Shown here one piece after another: positions 25,877 through 35,687 of a stretch of DNA of 64,000 nt. The notes beneath the pieces are model-generated. The model worked only from the letters and a program-made list of their open reading frames with translations, had not been told where the DNA came from and ran no database searches. Numbering within the stretch: the stretch's first letter is position 1; every line of letters begins with the position of its first letter. The stretch spans positions 1-64,000 of the forward strand of contig JAEYQM010000061.1 of NCBI GenBank assembly GCA_023410025.1, in the 5' to 3' direction. The DNA is from Bacillota bacterium. Its GTDB lineage: Bacteria; Bacillota_I; Bacilli_A; ML615J-28; CAG-698. A program made the position numbers and the translations under genes.

Positions 25877-26778
25877 AAAAAAGAATAATTACAGGTGCTG
25901 TTTTAGTTGCAATATTTGTTCCAGCTGTTTATTTTGGTGGCATATTTTTTCTAACATTAGGCATTTTATTAAGTATGATCGCCTCATTTGAAATGATGAA
26001 TATGTTATATACAAAAGGTCCAGCTATTAAAAAAATAAGGTTTTTAGTACCAGTTTTATCTGGGATTATTGTTTTTTTATCTTATAATGCATCAATTCAC
26101 TTTCCAGAAAAGATGATTTATCATTTTTGGGTTGTATCGTTTTTTGTGGCTTCTATAATACTAATACTAACGATACTTATATTTACTAAAGGATCAACTG
26201 CAGGTGATATGATGGGTAGTGTTATGACTTTAGTATATTGTGGCTTAATAATGAGCTATGTTATAAGCATTATGTATATGAAACCAATTAGTAATGTTGA
26301 TTATATAAATAATAATATATTAGGTGGAAGAAGTTTTGCTTACTTAATTGCAATTGTTGCAACAACAGATACAGCGGCATACTTTTTTGGATCAAAATTT
26401 GGTAAACGCCGTTTAGCTCCCGAGATTAGCCCAAAAAAATCAGTTGAGGGTGCTATTGCTGGTTTAATATGTGGATCAATAATAGGTGTTTTATGTGCCT
26501 TTTTATTCCAAATTATTACTTTTGCAAATGATGTTTCTTTATTTAAAAAACTAAATGTAATTGCTGTAGTATTTGTAATTTCACTATTACTTTCAGCAAG
26601 TGTACAAATTGGAGATCTAGTTGCATCAAAGTTAAAAAGAAGTTATGAAATTAAAGACTTTGGTAATATCTTCCCGGGACATGGGGGAGTACTTGACCGC
26701 TTTGATTCATTGATTTTTGCTGGTGCTGTATATTATGTATTTGTTCAATTTGTTCAATTAGTTATATTAGGGGCATAA
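25873..26778 (+). CDS. cdsA: Phosphatidate cytidylyltransferase
   Basis: CdsA makes CDP-diacylglycerol, precursor of all the anionic phospholipids. The 301-residue membrane protein has about eight helices and ends with the family signature, seen here as KRSYEIKDFGNIFPGHGGVL followed by DRFDSLIFAG. SPKKSVEGAIAGLICGS is also typical. It starts with GTG inside the uppS 3' end and is 2 bases from dxr. Confidence 0.96.
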   Translation: MKKRIITGAVLVAIFVPAVYFGGIFFLTLGILLSMIASFEMMNMLYTKGPAIKKIRFLVPVLSGIIVFLSYNASIHFPEKMIYHFWVVSFFVASIILILTILIFTKGSTAGDMMGSVMTLVYCGLIMSYVISIMYMKPISNVDYINNNILGGRSFAYLIAIVATTDTAAYFFGSKFGKRRLAPEISPKKSVEGAIAGLICGSIIGVLCAFLFQIITFANDVSLFKKLNVIAVVFVISLLLSASVQIGDLVASKLKRSYEIKDFGNIFPGHGGVLDRFDSLIFAGAVYYVFVQFVQLVILGA

Positions 26779-26780
26779 GT

Positions 26781-27923
26781 ATGAATATATATTTACTTGG
26801 AGCGACAGGTTCAATTGGAACACAAGTTCTAGAAGTAATAAAAGGAAATAATTATAGAGTAAAATCGATTAGTGTTGGTAAAAATATTAAAAGAGCAATT
26901 GAAATAATTAATGAATTTAATCCTGAATTTGTAAGTTGTATTAATCAATTAGATATGATTAATCTTATAAATATGTATCCAAATATAAAGTTTGGTTATG
27001 GAGACAAAGGTTTAGTTGATGCAGCAACTTATTCAGATGAAGAAGGATTTTTAATAAACGCTGTAGTTGGTGTTGCTGGTTTAATCCCAACAATTGAAGC
27101 TATTAAAAAAGGTAGAAATATTTTACTAGCTAATAAAGAAACTTTGGTTGTCGGTGGAGAAATTGTTACTAAACTAGCAAAAGATAATAATGTTAAGTTA
27201 TTCCCAATTGACAGTGAACATAGTGCTATTCTACAATCTCTACAAGGCTATAATAAAGATGATATAAATAAAATCATTATTACAGCAAGTGGGGGAACAT
27301 TTAGAAATAGAACTAGAGAACAACTAATTAATGTAAGTGTTGAAGAAACTCTAAAACATCCTAACTGGTCAATGGGTAAAAAAATTACCATTGATTCAGC
27401 AACAATGGTTAATAAAGGTTTAGAAGTAATTGAAGCACATTATTTGTTTGATATTGATTATGATAAAATAGAAACAATTATTCATAAAGAAAGTATTATT
27501 CATTCAATGGTCGAATATAAAGATAAGACTGTTATCGCTCAATTATCTGTTCCTGATATGAAAATACCAATTCAATATGCTCTAACATACCCTAGAAAAT
27601 TAGATATAAATAATTTTGAAACTTTAAATCTATTAAAAGTAAAAAGTCTTACATTTGAAGAAATGAATTTTGATAGATTTCCTTTAATTAGACTTGCTTA
27701 CCATGTTGGAAAAGTTGGGGGCTTATTACCTACAGTATATAATGCAAGTAATGAAGTCGCAGTTGATTTATTTATAAGAGGGAAAATAGAATTTCTTGAA
27801 ATCGAAACTATTATATTTAATGCAGTTGGTGAAGTTATTAATATTCAAAATCCATCAATTGATGATATAATAAAAACAGATAAAATTGTGAGAGAAAAGA
27901 TTATACGAAAGTATGATTCATAG
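26781..27923 (+). CDS. dxr: 1-deoxy-D-xylulose 5-phosphate reductoisomerase
   Basis: Dxr makes 2-C-methyl-D-erythritol 4-phosphate, the committed step of the MEP isoprenoid pathway. The 380-residue protein has the NADPH-binding LLGATGSIGTQVLEVI, then LLANKETLVVGGEIV, FPIDSEHSAILQSLQG, ITASGGTFRN and KKITIDSATMVNKGLEVIEA. Together with ispD and ispF near 60-61 kb it shows that the MEP route is used. It is in tandem with cdsA and rseP. Confidence 0.97.
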   Translation: MNIYLLGATGSIGTQVLEVIKGNNYRVKSISVGKNIKRAIEIINEFNPEFVSCINQLDMINLINMYPNIKFGYGDKGLVDAATYSDEEGFLINAVVGVAGLIPTIEAIKKGRNILLANKETLVVGGEIVTKLAKDNNVKLFPIDSEHSAILQSLQGYNKDDINKIIITASGGTFRNRTREQLINVSVEETLKHPNWSMGKKITIDSATMVNKGLEVIEAHYLFDIDYDKIETIIHKESIIHSMVEYKDKTVIAQLSVPDMKIPIQYALTYPRKLDINNFETLNLLKVKSLTFEEMNFDRFPLIRLAYHVGKVGGLLPTVYNASNEVAVDLFIRGKIEFLEIETIIFNAVGEVINIQNPSIDDIIKTDKIVREKIIRKYDS

Positions 27924-27937
27924 AAAGGAATGAATTT

Positions 27938-29536
27938 ATGGATGCTTTAATAGGAATTATTGCGTTTCTATTTGTATTGGGATTAATTGTCGTTATTCAT
28001 GAGTTTGGACATTTTATATTTGCTAGAAGAGTAAATATTTTGTGTCGCGAATTTGCTTTTGGTATGGGTCCACTTGTTTATAAAAAGAAAAAAGGAGAAA
28101 CTCTATATTCAATTAGAGCTCTACCTATTGGTGGATTTTGTGCAATAGCAGGTGAAGAAGTTGAAAATAATCCACTCGCTAATTTACAAACAATTCGAGT
28201 AGATATGGAAAATGACGTCATTAAAAAAATATATGTCGACCCAAAGAATACTGTTTTTAATGATAAAAAAGAATATAAATTAATTAGCTATGAATTATTT
28301 GATGAAAAAAATACTGGTGATTTATTCATGGTATTAGAATCTAATGGAGAGGAAATTAAATATGCAGTTGACCCACAAGCTATGTTTGTACTTGCTAAGA
28401 CTGAATATCAAATTGCTCCATATAATAGAACAATTGGTTCAAAAAGAAAAAGAGATAGAGCTTTAGTAATTTTTGGTGGACCATTAATGAACTTTCTATT
28501 AGCAATAGTTGTATTCTTTATTGCTGGTTTAATTACTGGATTTCCTGATCCTAATACTAAAACTTTAGGTGTGGTAACTGAGGATACACCTTCATACCAT
28601 GCGGGTTTAAGGGAAAATGATCAAATAATTTCTTTAAAAAATGGTGATTTATTTGTAGAAATAGAAAAATGGAGTGATGTATCAAACTTCATGTCTAAAT
28701 ATACAAATGGAAATTATAATGGAAAAATCTCTGTTACGTATTTACGTGATGGAAAACAATTTGAGACACTAGTAAATCCACAGATTGCTATCTATTCAGC
28801 GGGCATATTTAGTGACTTTAAAAAAGATGGTGTATTTATATTATCTGCATCAGGAAAAGCCAGTGTTGCTGGTCTTGTTGAAGGTGATGAAATTATTAGA
28901 GTTAATGGTGTTATGGTATCTTCATGGAAAGAAGTGTACACAACATTTGCAAATAATCTAAATGGTGATGAAGTAAATTTAGAAATATTACGTAAAGGTG
29001 ATATTAAAGAAATTACTGTTAAGCCATATTCTAAAAATGTAATGGACTCACAAAAGTCTTTATCTGGTGATATTGTACCGATTGCAAAACTTGCAATTGG
29101 TGTATCGCAAGAATACAAATTCAGTTTACCAAAGAGCGTTAGTTATTCATTTAGCCAAACTTTTTCATCAGCTGGATTAGTATTTAAAACATTTAAATTA
29201 TTACTTTCAAAGAATAATAATGAAGTGGGTGTTGATGATTTATCTAGTTTCCTAGGAATTTATCAATTATCAAAAAGTGTGGCTATAAACATTGGATTTG
29301 TTGGATTATTAAATTTAATTGGTTTATTAAGTGTCAATGTAGGTTTATTAAACTTATTACCTATTCCAGCACTTGATGGTGGAAGATTAGTATTTATAGG
29401 ATATGAAGCTATTACTAAGAAAAAACCAAACCCAAAAGTAGAAACAATACTAATTACAGTAACAATGTTTATACTATTTGCTTTTATGATTTTTGCGTTT
29501 TATAATGATATATTGAGAATGATCGGAGTGAAATAA
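27938..29536 (+). CDS. rseP: Site-2 intramembrane metalloprotease RseP (RasP)
   Basis: This S2P-type protease cleaves anti-sigma factors and signal-peptide remnants in the membrane. The 532-residue protein has the zinc motif VVIHEFGHFIFA near residue 20. Two PDZ domains follow (ending GLRENDQIISL-like and VAGLVEGDEIIRVNG), then the second zinc motif LLPIPALDGGRLVF. It is about 100 residues longer than Bacillus RasP. The extra part, around residues 85-165, lies between the first membrane helix and the FGGPLMNFLLA helix. It is adjacent to dxr and proS as in Bacillus. Confidence 0.96.
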   Translation: MDALIGIIAFLFVLGLIVVIHEFGHFIFARRVNILCREFAFGMGPLVYKKKKGETLYSIRALPIGGFCAIAGEEVENNPLANLQTIRVDMENDVIKKIYVDPKNTVFNDKKEYKLISYELFDEKNTGDLFMVLESNGEEIKYAVDPQAMFVLAKTEYQIAPYNRTIGSKRKRDRALVIFGGPLMNFLLAIVVFFIAGLITGFPDPNTKTLGVVTEDTPSYHAGLRENDQIISLKNGDLFVEIEKWSDVSNFMSKYTNGNYNGKISVTYLRDGKQFETLVNPQIAIYSAGIFSDFKKDGVFILSASGKASVAGLVEGDEIIRVNGVMVSSWKEVYTTFANNLNGDEVNLEILRKGDIKEITVKPYSKNVMDSQKSLSGDIVPIAKLAIGVSQEYKFSLPKSVSYSFSQTFSSAGLVFKTFKLLLSKNNNEVGVDDLSSFLGIYQLSKSVAINIGFVGLLNLIGLLSVNVGLLNLLPIPALDGGRLVFIGYEAITKKKPNPKVETILITVTMFILFAFMIFAFYNDILRMIGVK

Positions 29537-29537
29537 T

Positions 29538-30782
29538 TTGAAACAAAGTTTATTATTTGTTCCAACTTTAAGAGAGATGCCTAAAGATGCTGAAATAGCA
29601 AGTCATAAGATATTACTTAAAGGTGGATATGTAAAACAACATGCAGCAGGAATATATTCATATCTTCCACTTGCATATCGTGTAATTAAGAAGATTGAAA
29701 AAATAGTTAGAGAAGAACTAGATAAAATTGGATGTAGTGAACTTCTAATGCCAGCATTACAACCTAAAGATTTATGGATTGAATCTGGACGTTGGGAAGT
29801 TTATGGAAAAGAATTAATGAGATTGACAGATCGTCATGAACGTGAATTTGCTTTGGGGCCTACTCATGAAGAAGTAATAACAGCAATCACACGTGACCAT
29901 CTAAATAGCTATAAAAAATTACCAGTTGCCTTATATCAAATTCAAACTAAATTTAGAGATGAATTTAGACCAAGATTTGGTTTAATGCGTGGTCGTGAAT
30001 TTATCATGAAGGACTTATATACTTTCCATGTAAATGAAGAAGATTTAGATGTTTGGTACGCCAAAGTTAGAAATGCATATATTAACATTCTTGATCGTTT
30101 AGGATTAAAATATCGTATAGTTGGTGCTGCTAGTGGTCAAATTGGTGGTTCATCAAGTGAAGAATTTATGGTACTTTGTGATATTGGCGAAGACTTAATT
30201 GCTTATAGTGATTCAAGTGATTTTGCAAACAATGTTGAACTTTGCAACTTAAATGTTGGTGATCCTTCTCCTGATGGTAAAGGAACAATCAAACATGCAA
30301 AGGGTATTGAAGTTGGACATATTTTTAAACTTGGAACTAAATACTCTCAACCAATGAAACTAAATTTTGTTGATATTGATGGACAAAAGAAACCTGTAGT
30401 AATGGGGTGCTACGGTATTGGTATTAGTAGATTACTTATGGCTATTCTTGAACAACACAATGTTGATTTAAAAGTTACTTGGCCAAAAGAAGTATCTCCA
30501 TTTGCAATTCATGTTTTACCATTAGATAAACCAGATACATTGGGTTATAATGAAGCAGTTAAGTTATATGAAGGTTTAATGAACTCTGGTTATGAAGTTT
30601 TACTTGATGATCGTAGTGAAACTGCTGGTGTTAAATTTAATGATGCTGATTTAATAGGTTGTAAATATCGTTTAGTTGTTGGTAAAAAAATCTCTGAAGG
30701 TCTTGTTGAAATTAAAAACATTGAAACAGACTCAACAGATTTAATCAATGTATCTGAAGTATTAAACTATAAATTTATTTAA
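29538..30782 (+). CDS. proS: Prolyl-tRNA synthetase lacking the editing insertion
   Basis: ProS charges tRNA-Pro. The 414-residue protein has class II motifs: AAGIYSYLPLAYRVIKKIE, GPTHEEVITAITRDHLNSYK, FRDEFRPRFGLMRGREFIMK and VMGCYGIGISRLLMAILEQ. An anticodon-binding domain ends it. Bacillus ProS has about 565 residues because a roughly 180-residue INS editing domain lies between motifs 2 and 3. Here only some 15 residues occupy that place (NLNVGDPSPDGKGTIKHA). The start is TTG 29538, directly after rseP. Confidence 0.96.
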   Translation: MKQSLLFVPTLREMPKDAEIASHKILLKGGYVKQHAAGIYSYLPLAYRVIKKIEKIVREELDKIGCSELLMPALQPKDLWIESGRWEVYGKELMRLTDRHEREFALGPTHEEVITAITRDHLNSYKKLPVALYQIQTKFRDEFRPRFGLMRGREFIMKDLYTFHVNEEDLDVWYAKVRNAYINILDRLGLKYRIVGAASGQIGGSSSEEFMVLCDIGEDLIAYSDSSDFANNVELCNLNVGDPSPDGKGTIKHAKGIEVGHIFKLGTKYSQPMKLNFVDIDGQKKPVVMGCYGIGISRLLMAILEQHNVDLKVTWPKEVSPFAIHVLPLDKPDTLGYNEAVKLYEGLMNSGYEVLLDDRSETAGVKFNDADLIGCKYRLVVGKKISEGLVEIKNIETDSTDLINVSEVLNYKFI

Positions 30783-30796
30783 ATTTGTGGTATAAT
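30774..30796 (+). promoter_or_regulatory. Extended -10 promoter of nagA
   Basis: TGTGGTATAAT (30786-30796) is an extended -10. The -35 region (near 30768) is poor, so recognition would rest on the TG extension. The start codon is 28 bases downstream. Confidence 0.5.
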
Positions 30797-30824
30797 TATT
30801 ATATAGGATACGAGGAGATATAAA

Positions 30825-31970
30825 ATGATAAAGGGATATAATCAATCTAATATTTATGTGGAAGGTTTAGGAATTGTCAAAAAGACAATTAAAATTAAAA
30901 ATGGAAAGATTGCTGAAATCACTGATGAAGTAGATAGCAGTCTACCAACACTAGATGAAAAACTAATTGTTGTACCTGGATTTATTGATAAACATATCCA
31001 TGGAGCAAATCATTCTGATGGTATGTATGATACTGAAGAAGATATCTTAAACATTGCAAAGACAATTGCTCAAGAAGGTGTATCATCTTTCTTAGTTACA
31101 ACAATGACTCAAACTAAAGAAAAAATTACAGCTGCTCTAGCAAATATTAAAAACTATATTGAAGCAGATAAAACAGAAGGTGCCCAAGCAATTGGTATAC
31201 ATTTAGAAGGACCATTCATTTGTACGAAATTCAAAGGTGCCCAAGTTGAAGAATGTATCGTACCTTGTGATGTTGAAACATTTAAGTATTATCAAGAAGT
31301 AAGTGGACATAATATTAAACAAGTAACCTTAGCATATGAAGAAAATGGTAAAGAACTTGTAAAATACTTAAAGGAAACTAATGTAGTTGCAAGTATTGGT
31401 CATACTAATGCAACAAGTGAAGAAGCATTTGAAGGGTTTGAAATGGGAATTACTAGTGCAACCCATACTTACAATGCGATGAGAGGAATCCATCACCGTG
31501 AAGTTGGTACACTTGGAGCAGTTCTATTAGCAGACAATGTATATGCCGAATTAATTCCAGACTTAATCCATGTTTCAGGAAATGCAATTAAGTTATTATT
31601 TAAATGTAAAGGTAAAGATCAAGTTATTGCTATTACTGATGGTATAGAATCAAAACATTTACCTGAAGGAATGTATCATTTAGGTGGTCAAGAAGTATTT
31701 GTTAAGAATGGTGAAGCTCGTCTACATGATGGAACATTAGCTGGATCAACATTATACATGAATGTTGGATTACATAATTTAAAAAATGTTATGAAATTAA
31801 CAGTTGAAGAAACTGTCGATTTAGCAACTAAAAACCCCGCAATTAACTTAGGTATATATGATATAAAAGGAAGTATTGCAGTAGGAAAAGATGCCGACCT
31901 TGCCGTTATTGATGAAGACTTCAATGTTTACGCAACTATTAACCGAGGAAATGTAATTTTTAATAAATGA
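30825..31970 (+). CDS. nagA: N-acetylglucosamine-6-phosphate deacetylase
   Basis: NagA removes acetate from GlcNAc-6-P in amino sugar recycling. The 381-residue amidohydrolase shows VVPGFIDKHIHGANHSDGMY (metal-binding HxH), IHLEGPFICTKFKGAQ, GHTNATSEEAFEGFE, HTYNAMRGIHHREVG and AITDGIES. An ACGAGGAG site precedes ATG 30825. It stands alone, without nagB, and ends at a terminator. Confidence 0.96.
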   Translation: MIKGYNQSNIYVEGLGIVKKTIKIKNGKIAEITDEVDSSLPTLDEKLIVVPGFIDKHIHGANHSDGMYDTEEDILNIAKTIAQEGVSSFLVTTMTQTKEKITAALANIKNYIEADKTEGAQAIGIHLEGPFICTKFKGAQVEECIVPCDVETFKYYQEVSGHNIKQVTLAYEENGKELVKYLKETNVVASIGHTNATSEEAFEGFEMGITSATHTYNAMRGIHHREVGTLGAVLLADNVYAELIPDLIHVSGNAIKLLFKCKGKDQVIAITDGIESKHLPEGMYHLGGQEVFVKNGEARLHDGTLAGSTLYMNVGLHNLKNVMKLTVEETVDLATKNPAINLGIYDIKGSIAVGKDADLAVIDEDFNVYATINRGNVIFNK

Positions 31971-31979
31971 AACATATAA

Positions 31980-32006
31980 CTTATAGCTAAATGCTATGAG
32001 TTTTTT
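31980..32006 (+). terminator. Terminator after nagA
   Basis: CTTATAGC (31980-31987) and GCTATGAG (31993-32000) form an 8-bp stem with a G-U pair and a 5-base loop, followed by six T. Confidence 0.8.
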
Positions 32007-32063
32007 ATTTAGTGTTTTAAATAAATCTAATTTATGGTATAATAAATATAAATAGGAGGAATT

Positions 32064-34055
32064 ATGAGATATTTAAATAAAGCTTTGATTTTTATACTGG
32101 TAATTATGTTAACCTTTTTAATAAATGTATCCTCATGGTCAGTACCAATGGAATATGAACAACCATATGTTGAATTAAGAGGTGCTTGGGTATCAACAGT
32201 TTCTAATATAGATATTGGCCAACAAACGTCAATTGAAAATTATCAACAACAATACACAAAAATTCTTAATAATTTTGAAAAATTTAATATGAATGCAGTC
32301 TTTTTTCAAGTAAGACCAACTAATGATGCATTTTATAAATCGGAAATTAATCCTTGGAGTGAATTTCTAACTGGACAACAAGGAAAAGATCCAGGTTGGG
32401 ATCCACTACCTTGGTTAATTGAGGAAACTCATAAACGTGGTATGGAATTCCATGCATGGCTTAATCCATATCGTGCGAGTCTTGATGTTTTTTCTAGTGA
32501 AACCCTAACAGATGCTGAATATCAAACACAGCTCTCTACTGCACTTGCAAAGATGAGTTCAGATAACTTCGCAAAAAAGCATCCGGAACTTCTTATACAA
32601 GGAGGAAATAGAATATTATTAAATCCTGGGAAACAAGAAGTACGTCAACATATTTATGATACAATTGAAGAAATAATTGTGAAGTATGATGTTGATGCTA
32701 TTCATTTTGATGATTATTTTTATACTGATGTAAATCTAAATGCTGATAAAGAATTATATATGGCTGATTCCGGAGCTACAAGTTATGTTCAATATAGTCA
32801 TAAAGATTGGCGCCGTAAACAAGTTGATTTACTAGTTGAGGGAGTACACAATTTAATTGAAGATTTTAATGAAGTAAACAACAAAAACATTCAATTTGGT
32901 ATTTCTCCAGCAGCTGGTTGGGCCCCAAGTAATACAGAATGTCTACCTCCTCCTACCGGATATGGAATGGAAGGTGGAATGGAAGGTTATTCATGTTGGG
33001 GTTATAGTTCATATCATAATTTATATGCTGATACAAGGAAATGGGTTAAAGAAGAATGGTTAGATTACATTCTTCCTCAAAACTATTTTGAATTAGGTAG
33101 AATGCATGAAGAAATTACTGATTGGTGGAGCAGACAAGTAGAAGGTACGTCAGTAAAATTATATATGGGTCTTGGTGTATACCAATATAGAAATTATTCT
33201 TATTTAACCGCTAATGAATATGCTAATCAATTAAAATTTAATCAACAATATAAAAATGTTCAAGGTATTGTTATATTCTCATATAAGGATTTAATTTCCC
33301 CTATATCTACAAATATGCGTAATGGTGTTGAGAATATTAAAAAGATTTGGACTATTACGCCATTATTACCATTTGGACTTACGGGAGAAAAAACCGAAAC
33401 AAAAGCAATTAATCCAAATTTAGTAAGAAAAAATCAAAGTAATGAAATTAGTTTTACTACTACACCACAAGCTTATGGATACGCTATATATCGTAAGGAT
33501 GAAGGACAAAGTGATTTTAATATAATAAAAATATTAAAAAATAATGCTGATACATTACAGTATAAAGATAGTGTTGAAAACGATAAGAAATATGAATATA
33601 AAATAAAAGCAGTACTATACGATGGATCAATTAGTAATAATGAAGTTTTTTTAAAAAATAACAATAATTATGTTCCAAGTGCTCCAGTTATTAAAATTAC
33701 TTCAATGACAAAATTAACACTATTGAAATTTAATGAAAAGTTTAACTTGCAATTTGAAGTTAGTGATGCTGATAATGATGAAGTGACAATAACTATTGAA
33801 TATGCAACTTATTTAGATAGATATCGTTACGATGTAACAGTCCCTATTGAAAATGGAAAAGTAAATTATGATTTCGAAATTCCTAGCGTTGAAACAAACA
33901 CTGGAATGATTAGAATAACAGCATCCGATATAACGGATAAAACATATTATTACACACAGAAATTTATTGTGGTTGGTGATATAGGATTACTAGAATCTTA
34001 TCTATACCTTTATAAAAATCAAATTGATGACATGATACAAGATATAATAGGTTAG
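32064..34055 (+). CDS. Secreted GHL10-type glycosyl hydrolase-like protein
   Basis: The 663-residue protein has an N-terminal signal or anchor segment (residues 7-24). A GHL10 (DUF187, YngK-like) TIM-barrel domain follows from about 35 to 430. Typical stretches are ELRGAWVSTVSNIDIG, NAVFFQVRPTNDAFYKSE, EFHAWLNPYRAS, LLNPGKQEVRQHIYDTIEEI and DAIHFDDYFY. The C-terminal third looks like two beta-sandwich (fibronectin type III-like) domains. Family members are presumed glycosidases acting on cell-surface polysaccharide; the substrate is unknown. TGGTATAAT (32035-32043) precedes it, with AGGAGG before ATG 32064. Confidence 0.88.
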   Translation: MRYLNKALIFILVIMLTFLINVSSWSVPMEYEQPYVELRGAWVSTVSNIDIGQQTSIENYQQQYTKILNNFEKFNMNAVFFQVRPTNDAFYKSEINPWSEFLTGQQGKDPGWDPLPWLIEETHKRGMEFHAWLNPYRASLDVFSSETLTDAEYQTQLSTALAKMSSDNFAKKHPELLIQGGNRILLNPGKQEVRQHIYDTIEEIIVKYDVDAIHFDDYFYTDVNLNADKELYMADSGATSYVQYSHKDWRRKQVDLLVEGVHNLIEDFNEVNNKNIQFGISPAAGWAPSNTECLPPPTGYGMEGGMEGYSCWGYSSYHNLYADTRKWVKEEWLDYILPQNYFELGRMHEEITDWWSRQVEGTSVKLYMGLGVYQYRNYSYLTANEYANQLKFNQQYKNVQGIVIFSYKDLISPISTNMRNGVENIKKIWTITPLLPFGLTGEKTETKAINPNLVRKNQSNEISFTTTPQAYGYAIYRKDEGQSDFNIIKILKNNADTLQYKDSVENDKKYEYKIKAVLYDGSISNNEVFLKNNNNYVPSAPVIKITSMTKLTLLKFNEKFNLQFEVSDADNDEVTITIEYATYLDRYRYDVTVPIENGKVNYDFEIPSVETNTGMIRITASDITDKTYYYTQKFIVVGDIGLLESYLYLYKNQIDDMIQDIIG

Positions 34056-34059
34056 AAAC

Positions 34060-34782
34060 ATGGAAAATATATTAAGAGTAGTTTTATCATCTTTTTTAGT
34101 TGTAGGTTTAATATATTTTATTTTAAATAATGCTGTATCAACATCAAATTATAAAGTAAAAGGACTTGCGTTTATTATTACTGGAGTTATAATTTTTATT
34201 GCAACATTAATTGGATTTTTGTATGATTTAAAAATGGGAAAATATATGGATTTTGAGTATTTTATATTTCCAATAATGAATATATTACAAATGTCTATAT
34301 ATACAATTTATTTCTTTACCTCATCAAAAAAATATCATCATAAAATAGGTAATTATAAAAATAGAATAGATACTAAAGTCCATAAATACTTATATGTTTT
34401 AATTTCTTTTGATAATGATTTATATCTTGATAGAGATATTATAAAATCAAAATTTAAAAATGAAATTCCAAAAACAAAATATAAAGGTTTAAAGATTAAG
34501 TTTGATAAAGGTGTTTATTTTCATGATGAAATGATTACTAAATTTATTGAAGAAACAGGATTAAAAACTTATTCTGTTAATTTAGTTGGTCAAGCCGATA
34601 TTCAAGGTAAAAAATATCAAGAAGTATTTTGTTATAATGTTGTTGTTTTTGAAAAAACACCATTTCTTGATACACTTTCAAAAGTTAGCAAGTATGATAT
34701 AATGAATTGTGATATGGAAGATAATGATAAAAAAATCATACTTAACATGTTAGTTAGTAAAAATTTTGAAATTAAAATGTAG
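34060..34782 (+). CDS. Membrane protein of unknown function with a Nudix-like tail
   Basis: The 240-residue protein has three membrane helices in the first 100 residues and a soluble C-terminal half. I do not recognise the membrane part. The soluble part contains GVYFHDEMITKFIEETGL, which resembles a Nudix box (G-x5-E, then EExG). It is five residues too short and lacks the R-E pair, so if related it is unlikely to be an active Nudix hydrolase. It follows the glycosidase gene after 4 bases and precedes the patatin gene, forming a likely three-gene unit. Confidence 0.7.
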   Translation: MENILRVVLSSFLVVGLIYFILNNAVSTSNYKVKGLAFIITGVIIFIATLIGFLYDLKMGKYMDFEYFIFPIMNILQMSIYTIYFFTSSKKYHHKIGNYKNRIDTKVHKYLYVLISFDNDLYLDRDIIKSKFKNEIPKTKYKGLKIKFDKGVYFHDEMITKFIEETGLKTYSVNLVGQADIQGKKYQEVFCYNVVVFEKTPFLDTLSKVSKYDIMNCDMEDNDKKIILNMLVSKNFEIKM

Positions 34783-34791
34783 GTGATTTAT

Positions 34792-35658
34792 TTGAAGGTT
34801 GAATTAATTTTAGAGGGTGGAGGAATGCGTGGTATCTATACCGCGGGAGTATTGGATTTTTTTCTTGATAATAAAATAAAATTTAAGGATATTTGTGCTG
34901 TCTCTGCAGGCGCATGTACTGCAACAAGCTACTTATCAAATCAACCGAAAAGAACATTGCAAATGATGACTGATTATGCAAGTGATAAACGTTACTTAAG
35001 TATTAGTAGTTATATAAAAACAGGATCAGCATTTGGCATTGACTTTATCTTTAGAACAATTCCTGATGAATTATTGCCTTTTGATTATGAAACATTTAAA
35101 AATAGTGGTATTAACATGACTGTTGTTTGTACTGACCTTAATACTGGTAAGCCACTATATTTTAAAGTGGATGATGTAAAGGAAAAACTTGATTATGTTA
35201 TAGCATCTAGTTCACTTCCCTTTGTATCAAAACCTGTAGTTATTGATGGATACTGTTTATATGATGGTGGTGTATCCGACCCTGTACCAATTAAAAGATC
35301 AATTGAAGAGGGATATGACTTTCAAGTGCTTGTACTTACAAGAAATGCAGGATATCGCAAAAATAAATCCTTGTCAAATAGGATGATTGCAAGAACATTT
35401 TATAAGCATAAAGATTTTTCTAATGTCATGAGTACAAGACATGAAATATATAATGAGAGTATGGAACTAATAGAAAAACTAGAAAATGAGAAGAAGGCAA
35501 TTGTAATAAGACCAAGTGAACCTTTAGTAATTGATCGTTTTGAAAAAGATATTACAAAACTTAAAGATTTATATGATCTAGGTTATAGGGACGCTAAAGA
35601 GAAATTTCAAGAAATAATTGAACTTGCAAAAAAAGTTACTAATCTAGAAATTGAGTAA
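34792..35658 (+). CDS. Patatin-like phospholipase
   Basis: The 288-residue protein is a bacterial patatin (YjjU/RssA-like), a serine acyl hydrolase of lipids. It has the oxyanion LEGGGMRGIYTAGVLDF, the nucleophile motif in VSAGACTATSYLS (GxSxG is replaced by S-A-G-A, common in the YjjU group), and the catalytic Asp in DGGVSDPVPI. TTG 34792 lies 5 bases after AGGTGA and gives the standard N-terminus; a GTG at 34783 is part of that site. It ends at a bidirectional terminator. Confidence 0.9.
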   Translation: MKVELILEGGGMRGIYTAGVLDFFLDNKIKFKDICAVSAGACTATSYLSNQPKRTLQMMTDYASDKRYLSISSYIKTGSAFGIDFIFRTIPDELLPFDYETFKNSGINMTVVCTDLNTGKPLYFKVDDVKEKLDYVIASSSLPFVSKPVVIDGYCLYDGGVSDPVPIKRSIEEGYDFQVLVLTRNAGYRKNKSLSNRMIARTFYKHKDFSNVMSTRHEIYNESMELIEKLENEKKAIVIRPSEPLVIDRFEKDITKLKDLYDLGYRDAKEKFQEIIELAKKVTNLEIE

Positions 35659-35659
35659 A

Positions 35660-35687
35660 AAAATATACCCAAACGGGTATATTTTTT
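35660..35687. terminator. Bidirectional terminator between patatin and hflX genes
   Basis: AAAATATACCC (35660-35670) and GGGTATATTTT (35675-35685) form a perfect 11-bp stem with an AAAC loop. It has A- and T-runs on the two sides and serves both converging genes. Confidence 0.88.
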
